Under the pieces are notes generated by a model. It did no database searches. It saw only the letters and a list, made by a program, of their open reading frames with translations, and was not told the DNA's origin. This document shows positions 23,416-36,100 of a DNA stretch of 64,000 bases, piece by piece; positions within the stretch are counted from its first letter, which is position 1; the number at the start of each line of letters is the position of its first letter. The DNA lies in the NCBI GenBank assembly GCA_034509735.1, contig JACGWO010000012.1, positions 19,559,188 through 19,623,187 on the forward strand. Reading direction: 5' to 3'. The DNA is from Sesamum alatum (Eukaryota; Streptophyta; Magnoliopsida; Lamiales; Pedaliaceae). Both the position numbers and the translations under genes were made by a program.

Positions 23416-24710
23416 CATGTCTTCTTTTCTTGCCATTTTCAGACACATGCATGTGTACATATGTGTGTGTGATTCTTGAAAATTCAGGGCTGCAAAGATG
23501 TGGGAAGAGTTGCAGACTGAGATGGATAAACTATCTGAGGCCGGATCTGAAGAGAGGGAGTTTCTCTCACAATGAAGCAAATTTGATCATTGAGCTTCAC
23601 AGACTTCTAGGAAACAGGTGATTAATTTAATTAATTTTGTGACTGTCAAGAATTATTTCATCATAATTATTGCTCAAAATGTACACATTTTTGCATGCAA
23701 AATGAATTTTTTTTTTCTTTTTTGAAAAAAATAAACAAAATTAAATATTCTTGTGCAGGTGGGCACAGATAGCCAAGCACCTCCCAGGAAGAACAGACAA
23801 TGAAGTCAAGAATTTTTGGAACTCGAGCATCAAGAAAAAGCTGGTTTCTTCTCATCATCATCATCATCATCATCAGAACCTGCACACTGATCATCATCAT
23901 CATCATAATCTGGTCACTGCTGCTACTGCTAGTACATTAATATCTCCGAATCTTGCAAACTCCAGTGGCAGTTCTGATGAGAATCTCTACTTGCTGAGTT
24001 CAGACAACATGAGTCTGATAATCCCAAATCATCCTCAAATGGATCAAATCTGCATCCCAACCCCACAAATCACAGCCCTCCAGCAAGGGTTTGATCCTAT
24101 TGAATCAAGAGTACTTGATCATGATCAGATGATGAGTAGTAGTAGTAATTTCCATGCAAATTTACCCACTTCTGATCATCCAGCTCCCTTTCCCTACCTG
24201 CACCCTTCTTGGCCTAATGCGCCACCGAATCCACACTACACCCCACAAAATCACAACCATCAGTTCCTCAAACAAGCTGATGATCATACTTTCATCTTTG
24301 GCTTTGATCATGAAAGTCAACCTAATTATATTAATCATCAAGATCCATCATTAATTCTTGATCATCCCATCATCATCCCAACTCCTAATGCTGTTGAATT
24401 TGCGGTGCCCTCTTCATCTCCTGCACAAGAACAACTCCTCCAAGAAATTATAGGCTACTCAAGCTTCTCGTCTGCTCTCGACGCGACCCCGTCTCCTCCC
24501 ATCAATCCAATGGACTTCGTTGAAGCTCTCTTGGCCTCATTTCCATCACCATGTCCAATACCCTTCACCTCCACCGCCACCGCCACCGCCACCGCCACCG
24601 CCTCCTCCTCCTCCGCCTCTGCCTCCACCTCTCCACCGTCCTTCTCTCCTCTCCCATGCAACAACAGCCCTTTTCTTGTCAACCCTCCCATCTGGGCTCC
24701 TCAGCCATAA
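23232..24710 (+). CDS. R2R3-MYB transcription factor, MYB26-like
   Basis: Three exons, 23232-23364, 23488-23617 and 23759-24710, encode 404 residues. [20 protein letters not shown] opens the R2 repeat ([31 protein letters not shown]). R3 covers [36 protein letters not shown], ending [11 protein letters not shown]. The two introns sit at the usual R2R3-MYB positions. After the DNA-binding domain come His-rich stretches, Asn/Pro/Ser-rich sequence and an Ala/Thr/Ser repeat coded by a CACCGC hexamer run near 24570-24600. The N-terminus and the SSIKKKL-His context resemble Arabidopsis MYB26, which drives secondary thickening of the anther endothecium; the orthology is inference. Intron 1 starts inside a CT/TA microsatellite. 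Confidence 0.93.
23366..23416. repeat. (TC)n(TA)n microsatellite in MYB intron 1
   Basis: The run begins at the splice donor itself: the exon ends GCTG and the intron reads GTCTCTCTCT, then TATATA. Confidence 0.9.
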
Positions 24711-25375
24711 GTTTCTCAATTAGGGTCAATGTATGTATGATCATCAGACAACCTCAGACTTTCTTGTTTTGTATTTTTCAGCAGATCTTTGTCATAAATG
24801 AATGTTCATATATAAATGTATGCAAACAACTTTTACCTGTATATCTCTCACAAAGTCCATCTTCTTTTCATTTTTTCAGTTATTCAATCTGTCAGTTCAT
24901 GTCTGAATTTCAGCATTAATTTGGGAGCAAATGAATGACAACTCTGTCATCATATATAAATATGATATTACCAATTATGTGTGTGTGTGTGTGTAATGTG
25001 CTCAAAGTTGCAAGAAATTAAGTCCCTTAATTGCCTGCAGTTGTTACAGTGCAGTTTTGTGTGATGAGAATAACAATTTCGAGTGGTTCGGTCCGTAGCT
25101 TTTTGGGGATGTGAAATTATTGGGTGTGTTTGTTTCAAGAATTGAATGATAGTGTACAAAGAGGTCTAAATAATTACTGACACACACAGAAGGCGGGCGT
25201 GTGTCTGAAAACACAACGCCTCCTCACATGATTAGACATACATATATATATGTATTTGACCTAAGTCATGTAATGTCAGAGCATGAGGGAAGAGAGTAGT
25301 CAGAGTTCAAAGATATTTCAGAGTTTCTTTGAAAACAGTCTTAAAAAAAGTATATTTCAATTTTGAAATTTTTTT
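24711..25375. other. MYB 3' flank
   Basis: The likely 3' UTR runs to about 24960. A (TG)n tract lies near 24978-24994. No further gene was seen. Confidence 0.4.
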
Positions 25376-25527
25376 TGGTCGAGATCAAATTTGATTGAAC
25401 CAAATCAATTATAAAGTGAATGTGATACACTTGTTTTATGGTTGATCACTTTTTTTAAATTGTACAATAATTACACGCCAAGTGTATTTCACTTGTCATA
25501 TGATTAGTTTAGATTTGGTCGAATCAA
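25376..25527. repeat. Palindromic dispersed repeat, copy 1 of 4
   Basis: An imperfect palindrome with inverted GATACACTTG / CAAGTGTAT and GGTTGATCAC / GTGATTGGT-type blocks. Related copies lie at 44060-44210, 44350-44494 and 49431-49580. Confidence 0.6.
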
Positions 25528-25568
25528 TGTGATTATATATTTCAATGTATATTTATAATATTACAAAT

Positions 25569-26001
25569 GGTGAATTACAATGACCTTTACTAAGATTCGT
25601 ATGATTACGGATACTTTCTTATTTTTTTAAAAATTATAAATACTCCCCTTATGTTTCTAATTTTTAACCAAAAGCCTGAAATTGTTCTCCTTGATTTTTT
25701 TTCTTTCTTAAATTTTACAAAAATCAGGGGGAGCAAATTGCATTATTGATCTTCTGTGTAAATACATAAGAAATCTCTCCTTGTGCATTTTAATCCAAAA
25801 AAATTCAAAAACTTTAAAAATTAAATAAAAAATAATTCAGATTGCATAAGGGCATTTTGATCAGTTCACCCATAAAAATAGATGAAAATAGGTTGTATGT
25901 TAGATGTTTATAAATCTCAAGAGGGGTATTTGTAATTTTTAAAAAAGCAAGAGGGTATTCATAACTATGCCAAACTTCAGATGAGGTCATTGTCATTCAC
26001 C
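25569..26001. mobile_element. Foldback (MITE-like) element, family A
   Basis: GGTGAATTACAATGACCT on the left pairs with the inverse of AGGTCATTGTCATTCACC on the right. The arms extend about 90 bp or more (AAAAATTATAAATACTCCCC and its partner). The element at 31942-32577 is a second copy of the same family. Confidence 0.75.
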
Positions 26002-26560
26002 CTATTATAAAAGAATATAACATTTTGTTGTAGTAATTTTTGAATATTTAAATTTATCTTTTAATTTATTTATTTTTTAAAGAAAATATTTGATCAAAAT
26101 AGTAATTTTAATAATTTTTAATACTCTCGCAATTACAATTTTTTCTCTCAACCACTACTTTATGATTCTTTCTCACCTTACTTTTTCATGTTCGTTTTGG
26201 CACAAATTTTTATATTTTTAATAAACACACGACTATAATTTATTTTTTCTCTTTCACCTCACTCAATGTTTCTTTCTTATCTCTCACCTTACTTCTTCAT
26301 ATTTCTTTTTTCACAAATTTTCATATTTTTAATAAACTCACAATTACAATTTATTTTTTCTCGTTCACCTCACTCAATATGTTTCGTTAACTTCTTTCTT
26401 TTTGATCCTCTTACACCATGTTTGTTTCTTTTCACAAATTTTATTTTTTTCTTTATCTCACACCACAATTATTTTTGTGCACAAATTTTAATTTTTCTCT
26501 TTATCTCACACCAGAATTCTTTTTTATATGTTCGTGAGTATCACGTGCGACAACAACTAG
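26002..26560 (+). mobile_element. Helitron-like element, copy 2
   Basis: Begins CTATTATAAAAG, slightly eroded, and ends with hairpin CGTGA-GTA-TCACG, 11 bases, then CTAG before T, exactly parallel to copy 1. The interior holds a repeated CTCACACCA...TTTTTCTCTTTATCT pattern. The 5' end abuts the foldback element at 25569-26001, so the first bases are uncertain. Confidence 0.6.
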
Positions 26561-28435
26561 TATACTATATAATTACTGACCAACATCCTTTGGTTGTCTT
26601 GGTCTGATATTTTTTAGTTGTATATATTTTTTTTCACCACTAAATTTCACATTTCTCTTGCCATCTACAAGTGGTAATAACTAATTTTTTTAATATTTAT
26701 TTATTTTAGCTAATATTTTTTTTCTCTTTCTCCTGCTTCTAATATTGTGTTTCAAAATTACTTTTTTTTTTTTTTTATCACAATTCTTTTCATCGATCAT
26801 TTTCTCCTGCAACAAAAATTTTTAGTAAACGATATTTGATTACTTATATTTTTTATATTTTGAATGCATACATACATCAAATATGTCACATACAGCTAAG
26901 TCATTATTAAAAAATATGCAGTGGTTAAATTCATTTTCATAACTTATAGTCAATTACATCTCCAAAAATCCCTTCTTTAGGTATCATTTATTACATTTTA
27001 TTATTCATATTTCAGATATCTATTCCACTCAATAGTATATAGTTTCAATAAATTCAGGTAATAAAATGACAATCATGAATGAAAGAATTCTTATCATTTA
27101 CTATTTATTGTTAGTTCGTGAGTCAAAATTCACTTAAGTTCTCGAATCAAACTCAAAAATATATTATTACACCAGCCTTAAATGGAGAAAATATGAAATT
27201 CTACATACTTCTATAAATACAGTCACAAAGACAAACACGCAATTGACAAGTGCACAGGCATGTGCACAATTCTTGAGTGCACACGCAGACCACTGCATGC
27301 TTAACATTGAAACGCGCACGTGTCAAACACACGTGTGTTCAGATGTCTACCTGTGCATTTCTAGCACACAAGTGTTTGTGCAAGACCAATCCCACACATG
27401 CGCCAGTGTGCATTTGACAAATAGGTTGGTGTGTGTCTCTCAGGCAAAAATTGCACATGTTGGTTGACACTAGTGATCAAGGCATATATCTGTACCTGCA
27501 GCCTCTTGTACACATATGTCATACATTAAGACACACATGTCATTTCCACAAGGACAATAAAAGCCACTATCTTACCCAAGTAAAAGAGTTCATAGTTTGT
27601 TGGAGGGTAAAATGCAATTTACCTTGTGTGATATAAGAAATGAATAAAATTAAAAAAAGAAAAAAAGAACAAATTATCCCCCAATATTTTGAGAATGAAG
27701 CAGAACGGTTTTAAGAGGGGATTAAACCATTTGATAGGGGGATAATTTCATAGGGGTTTTTGCATGTTTCCTATATCACAGGAAGTAAATTGCATTTACC
27801 CCGTATGTTGGATCCAAACAAGTATGAGAATCCTTATAAATTGTCTTGCACATTAAAATGTAAGAGACTCATGAACATAAGGCAATAATAAGTACACAGA
27901 ATGTAATGCAAAATTTCTGTGTGTGTGATAAAGGCAGAATTGCACACATATAACCAAACTGATCGTATCAAGTTGGCCTATGTGCTGTACAAAAAAGGCA
28001 AGAAAATTTATTCAACCAAATTAATCAATCTAACTAATTCAGTTTAGCTCAGAAAGGAATTTTTTAATTTGGCAGTAAATAAAAGAAGAAAAAATAATAT
28101 GGCACATAAGAACTTCTATTCTTGGGTATTTCTGCACTTTACATTAATGCATCAGTCGGTATCCTAGAAATTAAAACTAGAATACAGCCAACAAAATTAT
28201 TGCACAACTAAATTCATAGATCATTTCAGTATTTGTCATATGAAACTCCATATATATAAAGATTGAAAGCTTAAAGCAACAATGTCAAGTAATGCCTCTC
28301 TCTGTATAATGGCAACAAACATCCTGCAATACATTGGCTTCCAATTGTCAATACTAATCAGTTTTTTCAAACTTTTCGGATCAGATCAACTTTTCATGTG
28401 GACTAGAATTCACCAGAAACTTGCATGAAGAGTCA
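26561..28435. other. Intergenic
   Basis: Bases 27230-27560 are unusually rich in GTGCACA, ACACATG and CACACGT words, with overlapping unsupported ORFs. A foldback element lies at 27606-27801. No gene was recognised. The last bases form the 3' flank of the bL34m gene. Confidence 0.4.
27606..27801. mobile_element. Foldback element, family B
   Basis: Ends GGTAAAATGCAATTTACC and TAAATTGCATTTACC are inverted copies. The interior has AAATTATCCCCC paired with GGGGGATAATTT. It resembles 52260-52435. Confidence 0.65.
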
Positions 28436-28959
28436 TTAAGCCGTGATTCTAGCCCGACCCTTTGCGATTCGCCGAGCAATAACTCTTCGGCCACCTTTTG
28501 TTGCCTTTCTGTTCAGGATAGAAAAGGAGTATTAGTGACTAGCACTAGAATTTACAGTAATCAGCATATATTAATTGTGGACACGCAATAATATCAGAAA
28601 GCAAGTTTTATGCAAGTAATTTTCACAAAATTTGGGAAGGGTAGTAGGACGCCACAGTAAAGGTTGTCGTACAAGGGAGAAGCAATTATTTCTTGTCTAA
28701 CTTGCTCATATAATTACTATCATGACTGTAATTGTATTTTCATTGTTATCAGTGATTCATAGTTCCAAAGATCTTGCAACGAGAATATGAAAGAGAAAGG
28801 CATAAAAGACTGAAACCCTGAAAGGAACTCGCAGCTGTATGACATATGTGTGGTCAAGCACAAGCATATTTTACGTGCAAAGAGCGTGCATGAAAGTGAG
28901 TGTGCAAACACGCGCACAAGCATGTGAGTGTGCGCGTGGGTTTGTGCTTATGATGTGGA

Positions 28960-29005
<46 letters not shown>

Positions 29006-31539
29006 AGAGAGATGTAGTCACCTAGCAAAGAATCCATGTGTTCTTTTGCGCCTGATGTTGCTTGGTTGGTATGTCCGTTTCGGAAATAAAATCATAGGCT
29101 CACTTGATGAAGACTCGTCTCCTGTGGGGAGTTGAAAAGAAAATACCATACATCAATTGCCACGTACTAACCGAGAAATATAAAGAAACAATGCCAACTT
29201 TAAATCCTCGGTCTCCAATTTAACGGGAATTGATGACATACATAGTGCCATATAGAATAAAGCATGGATTAGCAAGACCGGCAAAAGATTGCAACTACAT
29301 GCTGACAAGTATAAAGATGATCTCAACTCAATCCAGCCAACAGTTGGTAACCAACAAAATACGATAGTGTATATGACCTCACATTCTCATTGCATCTAGG
29401 TTCTCCTGAGAACCACTAATTCGTCACTGTAACTACAAGATCCTGGCAAATAAGACAACCTCCTTAATGGTTGGACAATATTTTTGGAGCAGTATTATGG
29501 CCGATAACATCGTTTCTTGGATTGAAGACTATACGTGACCAGTTACTTTTGGTCCACTTGTACTTTTATGCCACCATGTCCTGTAGTTACTTCAGAATTT
29601 AAAGATTTCATTGGTGTTTCAGAAATAATAGATATACATACTAATAAGTTGCTACATTAACACATCAATGCATCCAGTAAATTACCATTTACTCTACCAG
29701 AGTGCTAGTTGGCTAAGGAAAAGTGCATATACGCTAACTTATGCATTATTATAACAGGATCACTTATCTCATTAACATAATGCAAACTTAAGTATCACCA
29801 CCGTCAACCAACTACTTGGAAAAGAAAATCTCCCAACAACAAAAGGATTAAGAAAATTAATTTTATGAATTATTTAACATATAACTCTCAAAGCACAGGC
29901 TTGCTATTTTATCTTCAATATAACATTGACGGACTTTTTCATTGCTCTTCACCTCACTATACGAATTGCCTCACCAAATTAATGATAAAAAGCAAATGAC
30001 CACATGCCTTGGCTGTAGCCCCATCCTAGAATAAGTGCCAACTGGAGCACCACGCAAACATGTTAACAGGTAGTACCATGTTACTCTTAGTGCAGTCCTC
30101 TCCATTACTAAGATTGTAGTAACTGTATATTTCTGACATCACGTTCATCTAAAGTGATGTGTAATGATGTATACATGCTGCAAGTTCGACCACGTAGAAG
30201 ACTGCCAAGATAAGCATTCCAGGAACGCCACTTTAGGCAATAATTTGGATGTTTGGACAATGGTAATCCTATAGCACTGAGCTCCTTAACAATGACAGGA
30301 CACATTCTTTAACACACACCCCACACTGGCACAGCACTTTTGAGGAGGAAAATGCATTTAATTTACAAGGGCAAAAATAGCTTCACTTGTCAACATAAAC
30401 TTAGGAATTTGACCAATGACTGGTGCACAGTTGTTTTGACAAGACATTGGATCTAACTCAGTTTCTTATAGTAGGTATTGGAGTGATTCTTGAGTAGTCC
30501 TTGACTTGTAGAGCAGGCCTTGCACCACAAACTAGAAGCAGGGGATGGAGGAAAAGATAAGAAGTTCGAAGGCCTTCACTAGGTCCTGCTAGTCAAAATA
30601 CGGTTTAAGCATTTTTAGTCCATCTGCTAATGCTGGCCTCAAAAGTAATCTAACCAAAGTCCTTATAACCTATTCACTTGTGCATACTAAATGGGAACAG
30701 ATGACTTGGGGATGAAGCAGGGTCTGACCAGAGTGTTGAAGACTTGTGCAGAAACCATCTTCCCAATATTGATCGCAGTTTAATTATGCACAAAGCCATA
30801 AAATCGAGTCCAAAGAAAGGGCCTTCGAAATCCTAAAACCACTATGCAGACTCAGACAAACTAAGGATTGCAATTGTCACGACATCCTAGCCGAAAACAT
30901 GATAAAGCAAATCCACATCAAATAAATCGTCTTGGCTAGAGAAATACAAAGTTAATTAGTGTTTTGCAGACCCACCATGAAACTAGATAACAGGGTAGCT
31001 TTTGAACACTCCAAACATACGATTTTAGCACAATCCAAGTGCAACAGTTACTGATGACATTAAATCAAGTATATCTTTTCGGTCAGCTGCAATTCACAGA
31101 ATCAATTCCTTCACACACTTAATAGACAACAAAAAACAACAACGACAAGAATCAGAACTACAAGGACAACAATACACGACGAGCTCAATAATCTTGCTAT
31201 GAACTCAAAGTCCCAGAAACCGAGAAAACAAAAATACAATACTAGAAATTGGAAATTACCCTCGGGCAGGAAGAATGGGAGAGAAGGAAGGCCAGAGGGG
31301 TAGAGGAACCCTTCGGAGAAAAGTTTTCTGTGCAGTTCGGCCTCGTTTTGATGCTGTGGAAACTGCACCGGCGTCGCCTTGTCGAACTGAGGAATGAGTA
31401 AAGACGGTACGAACTTCGGCGGGGAGATCAATTCGGGAGTCTGAGAGATAACGGCATTGGGATTGGCGAGGGGAGTCCGGTTGAGGAATCGGGTCATGAG
31501 AGAAACACCAGTGCGGATTAGGGTTTTGGAAGACGCCAT
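28436..31539 (-). CDS. Mitochondrial ribosomal protein bL34m
   Basis: Three exons on the minus strand, 31539-31260, 29121-29022 and 28508-28436, join with correct phase to 150 residues. Exon 1 encodes a basic, Ser/Arg-rich N-terminus (MASSKTLIRTGVSLMTRFLNR) that fits a mitochondrial targeting sequence. Exons 2-3 encode the bacterial L34 core: KRTYQPSNIRRKRTHGFFAR, then KATKGGRRVIARRIAKGRAR, ending ITA. bL34 binds 23S-type rRNA in the large subunit. The form with a long presequence is nuclear-encoded and acts in mitochondria (family knowledge); targeting is inferred. Intron 1 is about 2.1 kb. A (TG)n(AG)n microsatellite lies in intron 2, just downstream of exon 2. Confidence 0.93.
28961..29004. 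repeat. (TG)n(AG)n compound microsatellite
   Basis: Ten TG units followed directly by twelve AG units. It lies inside intron 2 of the bL34m gene. Confidence 0.92.
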
Positions 31540-31941
31540 TTTCGGAGCAAAAGAGAAGGTAAACTGATGGTACCAACCAACTGTTAAACCCTAAGGTATA
31601 CTGTGGAGTGGAAGAATGAACTTTGGAGTGGAAAGAGTTTGGTTGCTTCTACATTTTTATTTTTCTCTTCTTGTTTTTTGGGGAAAAAAAAAAAGAAAAC
31701 CCTTTTTTTTAATTTTATGAGTGAAATAGAATTTTCTCATTAAAATGCATTTAATCCTTGTGATTGCCCTTTTAAGAACAAACCATCTATTTTAAATTTA
31801 TTTTCAAGTGGTTTAATAAATTTTACCATACGAATCAAAAAGCTTATTCCACGTATTTATTACAAACGTCTTCTAACCGTGTTATATATATATATATATA
31901 ACTTTGAGATACCCTTGTCGATTTTTTTTTACAAATTGAAT
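31540..31941. other. Upstream region of bL34m
   Basis: No coding sequence. An (AT)n tract lies near 31885-31900. This side holds the promoter of the minus-strand bL34m gene. Confidence 0.4.
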
Positions 31942-32577
31942 GTGAATTATAATGACATTTCATGAGGTTTAATATAACTACAAATATTTTCTCATTGTTT
32001 TAAAAATTATAAATACTCTCTTAAGGTTTATCTATACTATATATAAAGGAAAGGCCTTTTCCACTCAGGTTAATGACACCGCGACACCAAATTTGATTAT
32101 GCCGATAATACCCTTAAGGTAGTTTTTTTCTTTTCTTTCTTTTTTCTTAAATGTCATGTATTGGTTTATATATATTATTTTATATTTACAATAATTTTAA
32201 AGCATATAATATTATTTTATATGCACGTAGGGGCGACGTGTCACGACGGTTAGTTATTTTTAATTAAGAGCCTGAAATGGTCCATTTTGCCATTGATTCT
32301 TTTTTTAAAAATTGTAGAAAAATAAATCGAGGCAAATTGCATTATTACTCATTTATGTAAAAAACGTACAAAACCTTTCCACATGCAATTTTGTCCCAAA
32401 AAAGTAGAAAATTTGAAAAAATAATTCAATTTGCATAAAGGGATTTTAATCATTTCGTTCATAAAAATGGATCATTTGTTAAACACTTACAACTTTAGGG
32501 ATGTATTTATAATTTTTAAAATAACAAAAAAATATCTATAATTATACCAAATTTTAGAGGAGGTAATTGAAATTCAC
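31942..32577. mobile_element. Foldback element, family A, split by a Helitron-like insertion
   Basis: The left end GTGAATTATAATGACAT and right end AATTGAAATTCAC match the family A element at 25569-26001. The two halves of the homology are separated exactly by the Helitron-like element 32031-32253. Shared landmarks after the break include AGCCTGAAATGGT and GCAAATTGCATTATT. Confidence 0.72.
32031..32253 (+). mobile_element. Helitron-like element, copy 3
   Basis: 223 bp, starting TCTATACTATATATAAAGG after A and ending in a hairpin (CACGT-AGGGGCG-ACGTG), nine bases, then TTAG before T. It is inserted within a foldback element whose uninterrupted paralogue at 25569-26001 lacks it. Confidence 0.65.
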
Positions 32578-33192
32578 TAGGACGTACGGTCATATCCAAG
32601 ATTTAGTGGTGCTACGTTGAAGACGGACTAGTGCTTGGATCGAATGTTTGATATATTTGCAAGTGAAAATAGAAGTCCAAAATGATGGAAGAAAGTGGCA
32701 AAATTGCTATTATGCTGGCACTCAATAGGTCAAAATTTCCAATGCATTATAGAAATACATTCATCTCACCATCAAACTATGATGAAAATGGAGTAAAATT
32801 AAAGAACAAATCCATTGATTAATCATTAGCATGAAAAACAAGAACAAATCCATTGATTAATCATTAGCATGAAAAACAAGCTATGTAGCAAAACACAGCA
32901 GCCATTCTTTACAAGGTGGAATGTGAATACAAACCAACCCACCTCAGCAAACAGACCTACATCACTAAGTGAAACCACAGAAAAACTTTGAGAAACACTG
33001 GCAATTTACACCATGCCTAACACTTCAACTCAGCGTTTGCCTCAGAGCACATCAAAAAACTGATCAACAAGCTGTAGAGTCAGAAAAAACTTTTCAAGTA
33101 TGGTTGTATGGTTCTCACGAAGACATGTGACGGGTGAGACTAAGATTGTTTCCTCAAGTATACAAGATTACTCGCGTCTTCAGCAAGTGTTC
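32578..33192. other. Intergenic and SurE 3' flank
   Basis: Contains a 38-bp perfect tandem duplication at 32802-32877. The remainder to 33192 is probably SurE 3' UTR and downstream sequence. Confidence 0.45.
32802..32877. repeat. 38-bp tandem duplication
   Basis: Two identical adjacent units, each beginning AAGAACAAATCCATTGATTA, at 32802-32839 and 32840-32877. Confidence 0.93.
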
Positions 33193-36100
33193 TTATTGTC
33201 CCACTTGGAGCGCGGAAGAAATCCAGTCCAAACCAGCGGCTTCAGTCTCTGAATCTAAGTGTGCAGATAGAGGGAGTAGAGAAACTGCAACCTGTCTCAA
33301 GATGCAAGAATTGGTTTAATTGTTAAGAGTCCAAGTTTCTATAACATAAAGGGGCGGGTTCCATCTTTGAATAAAGGGAGGATACTTCAAACAAGATCAG
33401 ATTGCTGGCATAGAATCTGGCAATTCTAAGTATAACTTCTGCCACTAAGTCAACAAGAAGTATATGCATGTATCAAAGAGTGTTTGATATGGAACGTCTT
33501 CACGAGAAAAAGAATTAAGGCTATACTTACAAAGCCATTTTCAAGTGCTCTAAAATCCAGATCCTCATTGTCTTCTTCCTGATCCTTGTCGAGCATCTGG
33601 ATAGTTAACTCACCAGTCAATCATCATGACAAACAAATGATATATATGAACAAGAACTGGACTAAAAAAAATGACCAAAGAAATCAGTGCGTTAGGGGAA
33701 GGCAAAATGAGATGGCCTTGATCGTAAAAAGAAAAAAAATTAAAAGAGGATTATGACACAATGTTGATATATGTTGCACATAATACTTTGTGGAAGTTTC
33801 ATGTCCAGTAAGAAAACTTCGAAGAATTATTTCATTCTTTAAGTTCTAGCATATAACTCTTCCGTAAAGACCTGACCTTTGGAAATGGAGGAATTAGTCT
33901 GTTTATAATGAAGGATCAACACAAAGCAGAACTATTTTTTTTTTCTTTTTGCATTCTACTCTTAAATGCAATGTAAGAAATGTTACCTCCACCCGGAAAT
34001 ACTTCACCGTTCTCTTAAAATCAGATTTCCCTGCAACACCAACTGATTCAACAATCTCAATGTTCTTTTTCTGTGTGGCCAAACGGCGAGCAGCACCCTG
34101 GGGAAAAGAACAAATATAAGAATCTGCAAACCTTTACCCTTGATGTGAATTTAACAAAAGAAACATTTAAAGGCTGCTCACAGCTGCCGAGGCATCACGG
34201 CTCAGTTGTGCAAACTGCATGCCAAGGCCCAGCTGGCTGCCGCTGAAACGAGAAGCAGCCTGATGCCTGGTTCCTGAAATGGCTTGCCAGCTAAGAGTGG
34301 ACCTCCAAAGGCTTTGCTTAGTAACTTTAAGTCCCTGTCAAAAAATATAAAAGATAACACATATTTGAGATATTTGAGCCAGAACACAAATAAAACAATA
34401 TCAGATCTATCTAATGTATAAAACCAATAATACATCCCTGCAACATTAACAGATGAAGGGAAGAAATATTAACGGCATCCTCTTATTTTTTCCATCTAGA
34501 GTCCCAATTCTAATAGCTGTTACAACATGAATAAGAAGTAAAACAATGAATATCATGACAATCTACACTCATGAAGTGTTGGATTGATACTAAAGTAAAC
34601 ACAACATTTCCAAAGAAATCAACACACATAGCGTGTAGATAAACAAAGGCACATGAGAATACATTGGAGTTGCATCATGAGCGTGCAGACTTGAGTAGTA
34701 GACAATTAGCAAGCATGCTGAGATGATATAACTTGAACCACAAATCACATCAATCAAGAGTTTTGCTTTGCCTATTATTTAACAAGAAATTAAACAATAT
34801 CAACATAGGATATCATATCAGTCGCTAATGGACCACCATCCTGATAGTTAATTTGAGCAGACCTTGTTTGTCAAGGGTGATGTTGGAACTTCTACATTGA
34901 GGGAGAGGCCTTTCGGGAAAATCCCCTTCTCGATATCTCTTATGGCTGCATTTATTAATGGTAAGCACACAGTCACAGCATCCTTGAAATCACTTTCCTG
35001 ACTAACATCCTTTTTCCTGCAAACAAATAGATAGCAACCTATCACACACATGTGACACATCCAAAATAACAATTGTAGTTGTTAAATAGTGTCAGAAAAC
35101 CGAACCAGTTTAGTGATATTGACATAGAAGGCACACCATTGATTGATGCTTCCCTGGCTCCAGCAACAACACCCGAATAGAACCTGGATTCTTGAGTTCA
35201 TAAGTGCCATGCTTCTATAAACACTTAAAACCCATAAAACTCTTAAATCACGAATCAGAAGCAACAGAATCAGCAACTTACATACGGTGGCCACAGCTTG
35301 AACCCTTGTTGATACCACTTATTACCTTAATACCCGACAAGAAAGAAAAGGGATCACATGCTTGAAGCACAGAGCAAAGGAATATCATCAAAAAATGCAT
35401 TAGTTGAAGTCACTAAAAACATACCAAGAGAGGCTTCGACCAAGAAAACAGTGCCCCCGACAATGCTAATGACACACAATCAACCGGAGTTCCTGAAAGT
35501 TGAATATAGCACAACATTTGCTCCAGTTTGACTCATCGGGGTATAATTCAATTTAAAGCTCAGATAATCAACATTGCATCAAATCAAAATGATGCTATGT
35601 CACAGTAAACTAATATGAACTGCAACAACAAAAGCAGAGGAGACAATGTACCAGAAATTTCATAAGCAACAGCACCATTAACATCAACTGTAACCACCTC
35701 AACCGTCTCCTTTAACGACACCGAATGCCCTGCTGCAGATTTGTCCCTGCCCAACACCAGGAAATCGAGCAAAGTCTAATATCACATATTCAAAGTAGAA
35801 AGTTAATTGAACAAAACACCAGGAAACATAGAATACACTAAAGATTCGCACTTTGATCCTAAAACTCAAATCCAATAGAGAAAATTCATTTAAAGATTTC
35901 AAGAAAAAAGAATTTCGACTACAGAAATCCACTCATCAACTCAATAAACATAGAAATCTAATTTGACACAAAAAAAAAAAAAAAAAAGAAGGCAGCAAAC
36001 TCCTACGATTGAGGGGCAATGACATTGACATTGTAAATGCCTTCACTAACGAGAGCATTGACCAAATAGGAAAGACCCGGAGACTCAATCCCATCACTAT

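Noticed and set aside
24455..24723. Additional proteins overlapping MYB exon 3, including His/Arg- or Pro-rich frames
   Set aside because: Other-frame readings of the CACCGC repeat inside the MYB coding exon.
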